Assembly: GCF_023073915.1 (NCBI RefSeq)
Contig: NZ_JADPKK010000004.1
Span: forward strand, 1-64,000
Source: Bradyrhizobium sp. 149
GTDB taxonomy: Bacteria; Pseudomonadota; Alphaproteobacteria; Rhizobiales; Xanthobacteraceae
DNA length: 64,000 nucleotides
Direction of reading: 5' to 3'
Shown in pieces: positions 42,776 through 52,158 of this stretch. The notes below the pieces were generated by a model, which saw only the letters and a list, made by a program, of their open reading frames with translations, was not told the DNA's origin and made no database searches. The first letter of the stretch is position 1. Each line of letters starts with the position of its first letter. Made by a program: the position numbers and the translations under genes.

Positions 42776-42878
42776 GGTGTCGTCCTCTCTCCAACGCGTC
42801 TACATATGGCGGCGCAATCGGGCGGTGCCAAGGCCGCCAATGGTCGATCGGCCCCGTTGTGCGACGCAAGGTCGCGGC

Positions 42879-44189
42879 CTATCCTATTGTTTCTTCAAAG
42901 GTCTCGATAGCCTCAAAACGCACTCTCGGCCACGTGATCTGAACCACCGCGCCATGGTCCGGAAAAGTCCGGTTGGTAAACGAGACCTTGGCGCCGGTGC
43001 GTTCCAGCAAAGTGCGTGCGATGAACACGCCAAGTCCAAGGCCGCCGCCTGCGTCTTGGCTGCGCCGCCGCGACAGATACGGCTCGCCGATCCGGTTGAG
43101 GATGTCGGGCGGAATGCCGGGACCGTCGTCGGAGATCACGAGCTCGATCGTGTCCTTGTTCCACCAAGCATTCACCTCGACGGTGGTGCGGGCGAAATCG
43201 ACCGCGTTCTCGACGATGTTGCCGACGCCATAGAGGATCGCCGGATTGCGCGAACCGACGGGCTCGGTCACGATGGCGACGGCAATGCGTACCTTGATAT
43301 CGACGCCGAAATCGCGGTGCGGCGCCACCACCTCCTCTATCAGCTCCGACAGCTTCATGCGGTCGAACGGCGCGCCGGTGGAGGAGAGCTGGGTGATCTT
43401 GCTCAATATGTCGCGGCAACGCTGCGTTTGCTCGCGCAGCGTCTTCAGGTCGGCGGCAAAGACCGGCTCCTTCACCGTCTTTTCCAGTTCGCGCGAGATC
43501 AGGAAGATGGTCGCGAGCGGCGTGCCGAGCTCGTGCGCTGCGGCCGCAGCCAGGCCGTCGAGCTGGGTCAGATGCTGCTCGCGCGTCAGCACCAGCTCGG
43601 TCGCGGCCAGCGCGTCGGCGAGCTTGCGCGCCTCTTCGGTGACCTGGAACGAGTAGAGGCTGGTGACGCCGATCGCGAGCGCGATCGAGAGCCAGACGCC
43701 GACGAGATAGATCGGCGGCAGCACCAGCGGATCGTCGGAATCCCAAGGCAGCGGCAGGTGGAAGAAGAACAGGACCGAGGCGCAGGCGACAGCCAGCACG
43801 CCGAGGCCGAAGGTGACGCGGGCCGGCAGCGCGGTGGCCGAGATCAGCACGGGCGCGAGAAACAGGAACGAGAACGGGTTCTGGAGTCCGCCGGTGAAGA
43901 ACAGGAGACCTGCCAGCTCCACGATATTGAGCGCGAGCAGTCCGGCCGCCTGTGTCGGCTGCAGCCGTTGCAGCGGATTGGACACGGTCTGGAGCGCCAG
44001 GTTGAGCGCCGCCGACAGGGCGATGATGCTGACGCAGGGGACGATCTCGACGTTGAATTCCAATCCTTGGGCCACGATGAAGATCGCGGCGAGCTGGCCC
44101 AGCACCGCGAGCCAGCGCAGCCGCAGGATCGTGTCCAGGCGGATATGCCGCTGCGCGGGGCGAAAGTCGGAAGCGGCAAGTTCGGTCAT
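42879..44189 (-). CDS. regS: Redox sensor histidine kinase RegS (RegB/ActS/PrrB family)
   Basis: 436 residues with about six membrane helices. The quinone-sensing loop GGLQNPF is at 100-106, the phosphoacceptor His219 in AAAAAHELGTPLATI, and the redox-active cysteine equivalent is Cys258 in REQTQRCRDIL. The ATPase N, G1 and G2 boxes (VENAVDFA, DDGPGIP, GGLGLGVF) are complete. It senses membrane quinone state and phosphorylates RegR. The start is ATG at 44189; a TTG three codons earlier is less likely. It is divergent from an ABC exporter. Confidence 0.92.
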   Translation of the reverse strand: MTELAASDFRPAQRHIRLDTILRLRWLAVLGQLAAIFIVAQGLEFNVEIVPCVSIIALSAALNLALQTVSNPLQRLQPTQAAGLLALNIVELAGLLFFTGGLQNPFSFLFLAPVLISATALPARVTFGLGVLAVACASVLFFFHLPLPWDSDDPLVLPPIYLVGVWLSIALAIGVTSLYSFQVTEEARKLADALAATELVLTREQHLTQLDGLAAAAAHELGTPLATIFLISRELEKTVKEPVFAADLKTLREQTQRCRDILSKITQLSSTGAPFDRMKLSELIEEVVAPHRDFGVDIKVRIAVAIVTEPVGSRNPAILYGVGNIVENAVDFARTTVEVNAWWNKDTIELVISDDGPGIPPDILNRIGEPYLSRRRSQDAGGGLGLGVFIARTLLERTGAKVSFTNRTFPDHGAVVQITWPRVRFEAIETFEETIG

Positions 44190-44294
44190 TTCGGCCAATG
44201 GGGCGGTGCCTTCTCGATCTCAAGCGCGCGGCTCGCGGAACCACCGGATTACAAGCCTTGCGCTCTCCGCTGCAATAGCAGAAGAACGCCCAGC

Positions 44295-45098
44295 ATGACC
44301 GAGAATGACAAGGCTTCAAGCTGGCCGACTGTCGCGGATCGCAGCCCCTCCGCGGCAATCGCGGTCGATCACCTCGTCAAGGTCTACAAGCAGACCCGCG
44401 CCGTCGACGACATCTCCTTTTCGCTTCCGCGCGGCAGCATTACCGGGCTGCTCGGCGGCAACGGCGCCGGCAAGACCACGACGATTGCGATGATCATGGG
44501 CCTCGTGCTGCCGACCTCCGGCCGCGTGCAGGTGCTCGGGCATCGGATGCCGGAGGAGAGCGCTTCCGTGCTGGGGCGGATGAATTTCGAGAGCCCCTAT
44601 GTCGACATGCCGATGCGGCTCACGGTGCGTCAGAACCTCACCGTGTTCGGCAAGCTCTATGCGGTGAAGAACCTCCCCGACCGCATCGCGACGCTCGCCG
44701 ACGATCTCGATCTCACCGAGTTCATCGACCGCGCCAACGGCAAGCTCTCCGCCGGCCAGAAGACGCGCGTTGCGCTCGCCAAGGCGCTGATCAACCATCC
44801 CGAGCTGCTGTTGTTGGACGAGCCGACCGCCTCGCTCGATCCTGATACCGCCGACTGGGTCCGGGGTCATCTGGAGCGTTATCGCAGGGCGAACAACGCC
44901 ACGATCCTCCTGGCCTCGCACAACATGCTCGAGGTCGAGCGGCTCTGCGACCGCGTCATCATCATGAAGCGCGGCCGTATCGAGGACGACGATACGCCCG
45001 AAGCCATCATGGCCCGCTACAACCGAACCACGCTGGAAGAGGTGTTCCTGGACGTCGCGCGCGGCCGGGTGAATGGCGCGAAGGAGGCGGCGCGATGA
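44295..45098 (+). CDS. ABC-2-type transporter ATP-binding protein
   Basis: 267 residues. Walker A GGNGAGKTT, signature LSAGQKTRVAL, Walker B LLLLDEPTASLDPD and H-loop SHNM are intact. It resembles the DrrA/NodI-like family that powers export of drugs, lipids or polysaccharides. It is followed by the cognate permease, with a palindromic repeat between the genes. The start MTENDKASS lies 106 bases from the divergent regS start, so RegR control of this promoter is possible but not shown. Confidence 0.88.
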   Translation: MTENDKASSWPTVADRSPSAAIAVDHLVKVYKQTRAVDDISFSLPRGSITGLLGGNGAGKTTTIAMIMGLVLPTSGRVQVLGHRMPEESASVLGRMNFESPYVDMPMRLTVRQNLTVFGKLYAVKNLPDRIATLADDLDLTEFIDRANGKLSAGQKTRVALAKALINHPELLLLDEPTASLDPDTADWVRGHLERYRRANNATILLASHNMLEVERLCDRVIIMKRGRIEDDDTPEAIMARYNRTTLEEVFLDVARGRVNGAKEAAR

Positions 45099-45120
45099 CC
45101 GAGCCGGGGGCGTTGCTTTC

Positions 45121-45205
45121 GTCATTGCGAGCGAAGCGAAGCAATCCAGAATCTCTCCGCGGAAGAATTCTGGATTGCTTCGTCGCAAGGGCTCCTCGCA
45201 ATGAC
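45121..45205. repeat. Interspersed palindromic repeat, GCGAGGAGCGAAGC family, copy 2
   Basis: GTCATTGCGAGCGAAGCGAA opens the element and GGGCTCCTCGCAATGAC closes it; GCAATCCAGAAT and ATTCTGGATTGC are the inner arms around CTCTCCGCGGAAG. It lies between the ATPase and permease genes of one transporter, not at an operon end. Confidence 0.9.
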
Positions 45206-45230
45206 GGTGCGTGCAGATCCCGGAGCGGCC

Positions 45231-46049
45231 ATGACTGATTCCTCCCTCCATCGCGGCATTTCCCTCCATCGCATCGGCGCAATGATCCTGCGCTATTGGT
45301 ATTTGCTGATGTCGTCCTGGCCGCGGCTGCTCGAGCTCCTCTACTGGCCGGCGCTCCAGGTGATCACCTGGGGCTTTCTTCAGCTTTATATCGCGCAGAA
45401 TGCCAACTTCTTCGCGCGTGCCGGCGGCACCCTCATCGGCGCCGTCATCCTCTGGGACATCCTGTTTCGCGGGCAGCTCGGCTTTTCAATCTCGTTCCTG
45501 GAAGAGATGTGGGCGCGCAATCTCGGCAATCTCATGATGAGCCCGTTGAAGCCGATCGAATTTCTGCTGTCGCTGATGATCATGAGCCTGATCCGGCTCG
45601 CGATCGGCGTCATCCCGATGACGCTGCTCGCGCTGTTCCTGTTTCACTTCAACGTTTATGCACTCGGCGTGCCGCTGATCGCGTTCTTCTGCAATCTGAT
45701 CTTCACGAGCTGGTCGGTCGGCATCTTCGTCTCCGGCCTGGTGCTGCGAAACGGACTTGGCGCCGAGAGCATCGTCTGGACCTTGATGTTCGCGATCATG
45801 CCGCTCGCCTGCGTCTACTATCCCGTCAGCGTGCTGCCGGTCTGGCTGCAATATGTCGCCTGGGCGCTGCCGCCGACCTACGTGTTCGAAGGAATGCGCG
45901 CGCTGCTGATCGAAAACACGTTCAGGACCGATCTGATGCTGAGTGCGTTGGCCATGAACGTGGTGCTGCTGGTTGCATCTTTTGGGGCATTCCTTGCCCT
46001 TTTGTGCAGCGCCAGGAAGCAGGGCTCGCTGCTGTCAGGCGGCGAATAA
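45231..46049 (+). CDS. ABC-2-type transporter permease
   Basis: 272 residues with six predicted membrane helices, an N-terminal amphipathic part (ILRYWYLLMSSWPRLLELLY) and the typical ABC2_membrane pattern with FRGQLGFSISFLEEMWARNL and a C-terminal LPPTYVFEGMRALL. It forms the membrane part of the exporter with the preceding ATPase. The start follows CGGAGC. The region 46050-46170 after it holds the phaZ promoter. Confidence 0.85.
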   Translation: MTDSSLHRGISLHRIGAMILRYWYLLMSSWPRLLELLYWPALQVITWGFLQLYIAQNANFFARAGGTLIGAVILWDILFRGQLGFSISFLEEMWARNLGNLMMSPLKPIEFLLSLMIMSLIRLAIGVIPMTLLALFLFHFNVYALGVPLIAFFCNLIFTSWSVGIFVSGLVLRNGLGAESIVWTLMFAIMPLACVYYPVSVLPVWLQYVAWALPPTYVFEGMRALLIENTFRTDLMLSALAMNVVLLVASFGAFLALLCSARKQGSLLSGGE

Positions 46050-46170
46050 CGTCACTTTCTCGTGGATTCAGCCCGATTTGGGCACCTCGGCCACGTAGAT
46101 GTACGGAACCATGCATTGACGCAATATTACGCATTCGGCAGTATGCTGCGATGCGAAGAGGAAGATAACG

Positions 46171-47499
46171 ATGCCGATTGGTGAGTTTGGCGGCGCGCCG
46201 CCCCTGGTGGCCGAAGGCAGTCCGGTCCTGACGACGCCGATGTACTGGATGTACGAGATGGCGCAGGCCTCTCTCAATCCGGCGCGTGCGGTCACCGACG
46301 CGACCAAGCTCCTGTTTCAGAATCCGCTGAACCCATGGGCCCGCACCGAGGTCGGCAAGTCGGTTGCCGCGGCCTGCGAATTGTTCGAACGCACCACACG
46401 GCGCTACGGCAAGCCGGAATGGGGTCTCAATGACGCCGAGGTCAACGGCATCCGCGTCCCTGTCGAGGTCCGCTCGGTCTGGGAAAAGCCGTTCTGCCGC
46501 CTGCTCTACTTCGATCGCAAGTTCACCCGCCCGCTGCGGAGCCCGCAGCCGCGCGTGCTGATCGTCGCTCCAATGTCCGGCCACTATGCGACGCTCCTGC
46601 GCGGCACGGTCGAGGCGTTCCTGCCGGCGCATGAGGTCTACATCACCGACTGGGCCGACGCCCGCATGGTGCCACTCAGCGACGGCCGCTTCGATCTCGA
46701 CGACTACATCGATTATGTCATCGAGATGCTGCATGTCCTCGGCGGCAACACGCATGTGCTGGCGGTGTGCCAGCCTTCCGTTCCCGTCGTTGCCGCCGTC
46801 TCGATCATGGAAGCGCGGCGCGATCCTTTCGTGCCGACCTCGATGACGCTGATGGGTGGCCCGATCGACACCCGCCGCAACCCGACCGGGGTGAACGACC
46901 TTGCCCAGGAGCGCGGCATCGATTGGTTCCGCAATCACGTCATCACCAAGGTGCCGTTCCCACATCCGGGCATGATGCGCGACGTCTATCCGGGCTTCCT
47001 GCAGCTGAACGGCTTCATCAGCATGAATCTCGACCGGCATATGGATGCCCACAAGCAGCTGTTCGCCAATCTGGTGAAGGGCGATGGCGACCTCGTCGAC
47101 AAGCATCGCGACTTCTACGACGAATATCTCGCGGTGATGGACCTCTCCGCCGAGTATTATCTGCAGACCGTCGACACCGTGTTCGTGAAGCACTCGCTGC
47201 CGAAGGGCGAGATGACCCATCGTGGAACACGCGTCGATCCTTCCAAGGTCACGCGCGTCGCCTTGATGACGGTCGAAGGCGAGAACGACGACATCTCGGG
47301 TCTCGGTCAGACCGAAGCAACGCACACGTTGTGCAGCTCGATCCCCGATCATCGCCGCGTTCATTACGTCCAGAAGGGCGTCGGACATTACGGTGTGTTC
47401 AACGGCTCGCGCTTCAAGTCGGAAATCGTGCCGCGTATCCATGACTTCATGGTCTCGGCGGCGAATCCGAGCTCGTTGCAGGCTCTCGCGGCTGAATAA
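46171..47499 (+). CDS. phaZ: Intracellular poly(3-hydroxybutyrate) depolymerase (PhaZ1 type)
   Basis: 442 residues, no signal peptide. The nucleophile is Cys200 in VLAVCQPSVPVV, the lipase-box-like motif with cysteine known from Ralstonia PhaZ1-type depolymerases; the Asp and His regions are VEGENDDISG and VGHYGVFNG. It degrades storage PHB granules. A possible promoter starts at TTGACG (46116-46121), and an inverted GCAG/CTGC pair (46138-46149) resembles half-sites reported for PhaR-type regulators (weak). The ribosome site is GAGGAAG. Confidence 0.9.
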   Translation: MPIGEFGGAPPLVAEGSPVLTTPMYWMYEMAQASLNPARAVTDATKLLFQNPLNPWARTEVGKSVAAACELFERTTRRYGKPEWGLNDAEVNGIRVPVEVRSVWEKPFCRLLYFDRKFTRPLRSPQPRVLIVAPMSGHYATLLRGTVEAFLPAHEVYITDWADARMVPLSDGRFDLDDYIDYVIEMLHVLGGNTHVLAVCQPSVPVVAAVSIMEARRDPFVPTSMTLMGGPIDTRRNPTGVNDLAQERGIDWFRNHVITKVPFPHPGMMRDVYPGFLQLNGFISMNLDRHMDAHKQLFANLVKGDGDLVDKHRDFYDEYLAVMDLSAEYYLQTVDTVFVKHSLPKGEMTHRGTRVDPSKVTRVALMTVEGENDDISGLGQTEATHTLCSSIPDHRRVHYVQKGVGHYGVFNGSRFKSEIVPRIHDFMVSAANPSSLQALAAE

Positions 47500-47800
47500 T
47501 CGCGTTTTTCGGCTTTCCCGTCGAAAATCGAGGCTCTGTCGGGGGCTCCGACAGGGGCGAGTTCCCTCCAGATTCGCGGTACTGTGGTAGCTCTGTAGGA
47601 GTGAGTCCTAGCTCACCCCTTGGGGGTGCCGCATGCGTCCAGCGGAGGCGAAAAAAGCCGGTTCCAACCCCAGTCTGTGGGGTCTCCCGGACGCCAGACC
47701 CCTGTATATTGGGCAAATGATTTGTTTTTGCGCCGAGCGCTTTCCCTGGCGGCGGTTATGGCAGAATCCGGGCGCCCTCCTGCCCCCCGGACTGACAGAC
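47500..47800. other. Gene-free, hairpin-rich stretch between phaZ and the YgjP-type gene
   Basis: No convincing gene is seen. Strong short hairpins follow each other: CTGTCGG/CCGACAG (47536-47554), GTGAG/CTCAC (47601-47616), CACCCC/GGGGTG (47614-47628) and ACCCCA/TGGGGT (47667-47683). A TTGTTTTTG run follows at 47721-47730. This density is unlike other gaps here and could be a small RNA or long leader. Confidence 0.4.
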
Positions 47801-48556
47801 ATGGCCACTCGCGCACTCCTTTATCGGCGGCCCCACGAACCGAAGACCCTCCTGATCACCCACGGATCGCAATTTTTTGCGATTCGACTGCGCCGGCATC
47901 GCCGCGCGCGCCGTTACACGCTCAGAATTCATCCGAGCGATCGCGAAGCCATCCTCACCATGCCGCCGCGCGGCACGCTCGCCGAAGCAAAGGACTTCGC
48001 GCAGCGCCACGGCGCGTGGATCGCGGCACGTCTCGGCCGTTTGCCGAAGGCCGCGCCGTTCCAGCCTGGCACAGTGATACCGCTTCGCGGCGTTTCTCAT
48101 CGCATCGTTCATCGCGCCGGCACGCGCGGTACGGTGTGGACGGAAGTGCGCGATAGCGGTGAACGCATTCTCTGCGTCGCCGGCGGCGTCGAGCATGCGG
48201 ACCGTCGCGTCAGCGACTTCCTCAAGCGCGAGGCGCGCCGCGACCTTCAGCGCGCCGCGGAAGCCTATGCCGCCGAGCTCGGCGTCAAGGTGAAGCGGCT
48301 CTCGATCCGCGATCAGTCGAGTCGCTGGGGCTCCTGCACCTCGGCCGGCTCGTTGTCGTTCTCCTGGCGTCTGATCCTCGCGCCGCCCTTCGTGCTCGAC
48401 TATCTCGCCGCCCACGAGGTCGCCCATCTCGTCGAGATGAACCACTCGGCGCGATTCTGGCGCGTCTGCGGCAGGGTCTGCCCGTCGATGGAGCGCGCCA
48501 AGAAGTGGCTCGACACGTACGGCAATGATCTGCACCGGTACGGGGTCGAGGACTAA
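47801..48556 (+). CDS. YgjP/DUF45-type zinc metallopeptidase-like protein
   Basis: 251 residues. The C-terminal half has the family marks SSRWGSCTSAGSLSFSWRLI and zincin motif AAHEVAHLVEMNH (His205, Glu206, His209), followed by RFWRVC. Family members are metal-dependent and SprT-like; in E. coli YgjP the function is poorly known. The N-terminal half (about 1-110) is a beta-rich region rich in arginine. The start MATRALLYRR is used; an upstream in-frame ATG would add about 28 residues. The following 190 bases (48557-48748) hold no gene. Confidence 0.85.
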   Translation: MATRALLYRRPHEPKTLLITHGSQFFAIRLRRHRRARRYTLRIHPSDREAILTMPPRGTLAEAKDFAQRHGAWIAARLGRLPKAAPFQPGTVIPLRGVSHRIVHRAGTRGTVWTEVRDSGERILCVAGGVEHADRRVSDFLKREARRDLQRAAEAYAAELGVKVKRLSIRDQSSRWGSCTSAGSLSFSWRLILAPPFVLDYLAAHEVAHLVEMNHSARFWRVCGRVCPSMERAKKWLDTYGNDLHRYGVED

Positions 48557-48748
48557 GCCCTCGCCGTTAGCAATACGGAAGCTGTCATCGCCCGCCTTGT
48601 GCGCAGTTGCGTACTGGAGCGGGCGATCCGGTATTCCGAGACGATTGTCATTGAACCGAGAGGCCGCGGGCGTACTGGATTCCCGGTTTTCGCGGGGCAT
48701 GCCAGTCGAGAAGGCGGCGACGTCCGCCCGTCTAATCCATCTCCGTGG

Positions 48749-49414
48749 TCAAGCCTTGAAATCCGCGCTTGTCCCCGGCTGCGTGCGCGAGGCGAGATAG
48801 GACGATTGCAGTTGCGCGGCCGCCTTCTGGCCCTCGGCCAGCATCGCCTGGAAGGCCGCGTCGAGTTCATCGCGGCTGTAGGTTGGAGAACTGCTTTGAC
48901 GCGGTGTCCATTGCGATTGCGAGATCGCGGTGGAAGCTTTTTCAACGGTGCCGCCAAGCCGCTCGGCGTATCTGTCGGCCCGCCACTGCGCCAGATCGGG
49001 ACCGCCCAGACCTGGAGGATCCTCCAGCCTGCCGATCTCAGCGGCCGCCTCGTTGGTCATCGTCGAGGACCCGCCATTGTACAGAGTGGCGACCACCTTT
49101 CCGGCAACCTTCACCTGAGCATAGGTGTTCTCCGGCGCATCGTCCGAGACGGCCGGTTGAGTAGCGCTCGCGCCGTGGGTCGTCAGCCAGTTCGTTGCCA
49201 TGAGGTCGCGCAGGACCGGATTATCCGCCGCCGATATCGCCTTGGCGCCTTGCAGCGGCTTGAGTTGGGAGACTTTAATGCCGGAGCTGCTGGTCGCGGC
49301 GTCGGTCGCAGGTGGTGCTTCCGGCAGGGCGCCGGATGTCGAGGTCGCATGTGAGCTCGACGTTGATACAGGACGCAGATAAGGCAACGCCGCACCGGAT
49401 AAACCTGACATCAT
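48749..49414 (-). CDS. Protein of unknown function, Ser/Ala/Thr-rich
   Basis: 221 residues from ATG at 49414 (AAGGGGC upstream). The first 45 residues are low-complexity (SSSHATSTSGALPEAPPATD), without a clear signal peptide. A middle part, AGKVVATLYNGGSSTMTNEA, looks like a small beta domain, and the C-terminal half is helical (YSRDELDAAFQAMLAEGQKA). No family is recognised. Codon use fits the neighbourhood. Confidence 0.6.
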   Translation of the reverse strand: MMSGLSGAALPYLRPVSTSSSHATSTSGALPEAPPATDAATSSSGIKVSQLKPLQGAKAISAADNPVLRDLMATNWLTTHGASATQPAVSDDAPENTYAQVKVAGKVVATLYNGGSSTMTNEAAAEIGRLEDPPGLGGPDLAQWRADRYAERLGGTVEKASTAISQSQWTPRQSSSPTYSRDELDAAFQAMLAEGQKAAAQLQSSYLASRTQPGTSADFKA

Positions 49415-49776
49415 CAAACGCCCCTTGGCACTAAACCCGATTCACTAAGGCTCAACCTAGGGAAGCAAATCCTGGACCACTGGCGGGGACTTGAAAAGAC
49501 TGATGTTTTGGCCTTCACGAATTCCCTGGCCTCGGTAATTCGTGCCGGCGTTGGGAGGACTTGCCCCTCCGAGTGCGCTGCATCGCAGCCGCATTCATTG
49601 CGCTGAATCGCCAAATGCGATGCTGTCGGCGCGCCTTGCGCGACGGCGACCGAATGATCCGACGCGTCAATGAGTTCGCACCATCCGCCGCGCGTCGCGC
49701 CGGACATGGCCGGCTACTGTGCATGGGGTTGTTTTCGCAGTTTTTGTTTAGAGGTCATCGAGACCTCAGACCGAAC
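49415..49776. other. Gap of about 360 bases with no gene seen
   Basis: Reading frames here lack ribosome sites or family similarity. It holds an inverted repeat CACGAATT (49516-49523) / AATTCGTG (49537-49544) and a GAGGTC/GACCTC hairpin near 49751-49767 after the PBP stop, without a T run. Confidence 0.5.
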
Positions 49777-51990
49777 CTAGCGATTTCCGCCGAACAGCCG
49801 GTCCATCAGCCAGCCATCGAGTCCCGCGGCTGCTTCTGGCCGCGCATTGGCGCGCGTGGGGGGCGGGCGATAGCCGCCGTTGCTAGTCGGTCCCGGTGCG
49901 GCTGCTGCCACTGTCGGCGGCGACACCTGCGAGGCTGCCTGCGCGAGATTCGACAGGCCCCAGCCACCTGGAGAGCTCGGCAAGGCCGCGACCGGCACGC
50001 CCTCGTGCGCCGTGCGCATGAAGCGCGACCAGACTTCGACTGGCAAGCCGCCGCCGGTCGCCTTTTTGGTCGGCGAGTTGTCGTCATTGCCGAGCCACAC
50101 GCCGGTGACGAGGCTGGCGGTGTAGCCGATGAACCAGGCGTCGCGGTAGTCCTGGCTGGTGCCGGTCTTGCCGGCCGCCGCCCAGCCCGGAATCTCGGCC
50201 TTCTTGGCCGTGCCAGAGATCAGCGTCTCCCGCATCATCGTGTTCATCATGCCGACATAGCGCGGGTCGATCACCTGGTTGCGCTCGTCCGCCTGGCGCA
50301 TGTAGAGCAGCTTGCCGCCGAGTGTCCTGATCCGCGTCACGACATGCGGCACTGCCGCGAAGCCGCCATTGGCGAAGGGCGCATAGGCGCCGACCAGCTC
50401 GACCACCGAGACTTCGGAGGTGCCAAGCGCGATCGAGGCGTTGGGCTCGAGCTTTGAGGAGATGCCGAGCCGGTGCGCGGTGCGCACCACGTTCTTCGGC
50501 CCGACCTCGAGGCCGAGGCGGATCGCAACGGTGTTGAGCGACATCGCCAGTGCCTGCGTCAGCGTCACGGAGCCGAAATATTCGTGCGTGTAGTTTTCAG
50601 GTCTCCAGCCCTTGACCTCGATCGGCGCGTCCTGGCGGATCGTGCCGGGCGTCAGCCCCTGCTCGAGCGCGGTCAGGTACACGAACGGCTTGAACGAGGA
50701 GCCGGGCTGGCGCCTTGCGGTGACGGCGCGGTTGTACTGGCTCTCGGAATAGTTCCGCCCGCCCACCATGGCGCGGACCGCGCCGTCAGGCGTCATCGCC
50801 ACCAGCGCGCCCTGGCTGACATTGAACTTCACGCTCTTGGCCGCCAACTCGTCGATGATGGCGGCTTCCGCCACGCTCTGGAGTTTCGGATCGATCGTGG
50901 TCTCGACCTTGATGCTCTCGTCGATCTGGCCGACCAGATCGTCCAGCACCTCGCCGATCCAGTCGGCGACGTAATTGACCGTGCCGGCGCCGACCGGCTT
51001 CACATTGTAGGAGGGATGGCCGATCGAAGCCTGCGCCTGCGCGTCGGTGATGAATTTGGCATCCGCCATCGCCGTGAGCACGATTTTCGCGCGCGCTTCC
51101 GCGCCCTCGGGGTTGCGGTTCGGCGCAAGGCGCGATGGTGATTTGACGAGGCCGGCCAGCATCGCGGCCTCGGCGATGTTGACGTTCTTGGCCGACTTGC
51201 CGAAATAGCGCTGCGCGGCGGCCTCGACGCCATAGGCCCCGGAGCCGAAATAGACGCGGTTGAGATAGAGCTCCAAGATCTGGTTCTTGGAATGCTTGCG
51301 CTCCAGCCAGATCGCGAGCTCCGCTTCCTGCAGCTTGCGCTGCATGGTGCGCTCCTGGGTCAGGAACAGGTTTTTCGCCAGTTGCTGCGTCAGCGTCGAC
51401 CCGCCTTGCGACACGCCGCGATGGAGCACGTTGGTGACGAGCGCGCGCAGGATCCCGACCGGGTCGATGCCGAAATGCGAATAGAAGCGGCGGTCCTCGA
51501 TGGCGATGAACGCCTTGGGCAGATATTGCGGCAGATCATTCAGCGAGACGTTGGCACCGGCCATCTCGCCGCGCTGCGCCAGCATGCTGCCGTCGATGCC
51601 GACGATCTGGATCGTCGGCGGCCGCTTGGGGATTTCCAGTGACTGGATCGGCGGCAGGTGAGCGCCGACATAGATCACGACGCCGATCACGGCGATCGCA
51701 CCCCACAGGCTCAGCACCGCGCTCCAATAGACCAGGCGGCCGAGACCAACGCCGATGCGCGACTTGGATCGCCGCTTGGCGCCGCCGCGGCCGGCCGGCG
51801 CCTTCCTCTCGCGCGGCGACTCGTCGGCGGCATCCTCGCTCTTGCGCTTGGCAGATGATTTGGTTGATTTCTTCGGCTTGTCGTCGCCGCCGGGGACACG
51901 GTCCGCCGCGGTCAGGCGCAGATCGGCGAGTGCCGCAGGCAAGCCGAACAACGGCTCCTTCCGCCCACCCTTTTTCTTCCCCAATCCCAT
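49777..51990 (-). CDS. Class A penicillin-binding protein (PBP1A family)
   Basis: 737 residues. A basic cytoplasmic N-terminus (about 1-85, lysine-rich) and one membrane helix (about 88-110) precede a GT51 glycosyltransferase with catalytic Glu165 (IEDRRFYSHFGID) and QGGSTLTQQLAKN, then a transpeptidase with SSFK (active Ser431), SLN (484-486) and KTGTS (608-612). It polymerises and cross-links peptidoglycan at the inner membrane. A proline/alanine tail ends the protein. The start is ATG at 51990. Confidence 0.92.
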   Translation of the reverse strand: MGLGKKKGGRKEPLFGLPAALADLRLTAADRVPGGDDKPKKSTKSSAKRKSEDAADESPRERKAPAGRGGAKRRSKSRIGVGLGRLVYWSAVLSLWGAIAVIGVVIYVGAHLPPIQSLEIPKRPPTIQIVGIDGSMLAQRGEMAGANVSLNDLPQYLPKAFIAIEDRRFYSHFGIDPVGILRALVTNVLHRGVSQGGSTLTQQLAKNLFLTQERTMQRKLQEAELAIWLERKHSKNQILELYLNRVYFGSGAYGVEAAAQRYFGKSAKNVNIAEAAMLAGLVKSPSRLAPNRNPEGAEARAKIVLTAMADAKFITDAQAQASIGHPSYNVKPVGAGTVNYVADWIGEVLDDLVGQIDESIKVETTIDPKLQSVAEAAIIDELAAKSVKFNVSQGALVAMTPDGAVRAMVGGRNYSESQYNRAVTARRQPGSSFKPFVYLTALEQGLTPGTIRQDAPIEVKGWRPENYTHEYFGSVTLTQALAMSLNTVAIRLGLEVGPKNVVRTAHRLGISSKLEPNASIALGTSEVSVVELVGAYAPFANGGFAAVPHVVTRIRTLGGKLLYMRQADERNQVIDPRYVGMMNTMMRETLISGTAKKAEIPGWAAAGKTGTSQDYRDAWFIGYTASLVTGVWLGNDDNSPTKKATGGGLPVEVWSRFMRTAHEGVPVAALPSSPGGWGLSNLAQAASQVSPPTVAAAAPGPTSNGGYRPPPTRANARPEAAAGLDGWLMDRLFGGNR

Positions 51991-52158
51991 ACGCAAAACG
52001 CCCGGTCAGCCCGCCCCGCCGCACGCTAGCGGTCGCTGTTTAAGGCCCGGTTACCCAGAGCTTAACGCGCGATTAGGAGGTGCGGCATTCGCTGCCCGCA
52101 GTTCCGCTGGGTGGACAGCAGAGCTAGGATCGCCGGCATAAAACAACAGGGAACTCAG

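Noticed and set aside
42567..44294. Long plus-strand frame running into the ABC ATPase gene, as if a large fusion
   Set aside because: The first 576 codons are antisense to regR and regS; only the part from ATG at 44295 shows ATPase motifs.
49747..49770. Terminator after the penicillin-binding protein gene
   Set aside because: GAGGTC/GACCTC can pair, but there is no T run on the minus strand after it.
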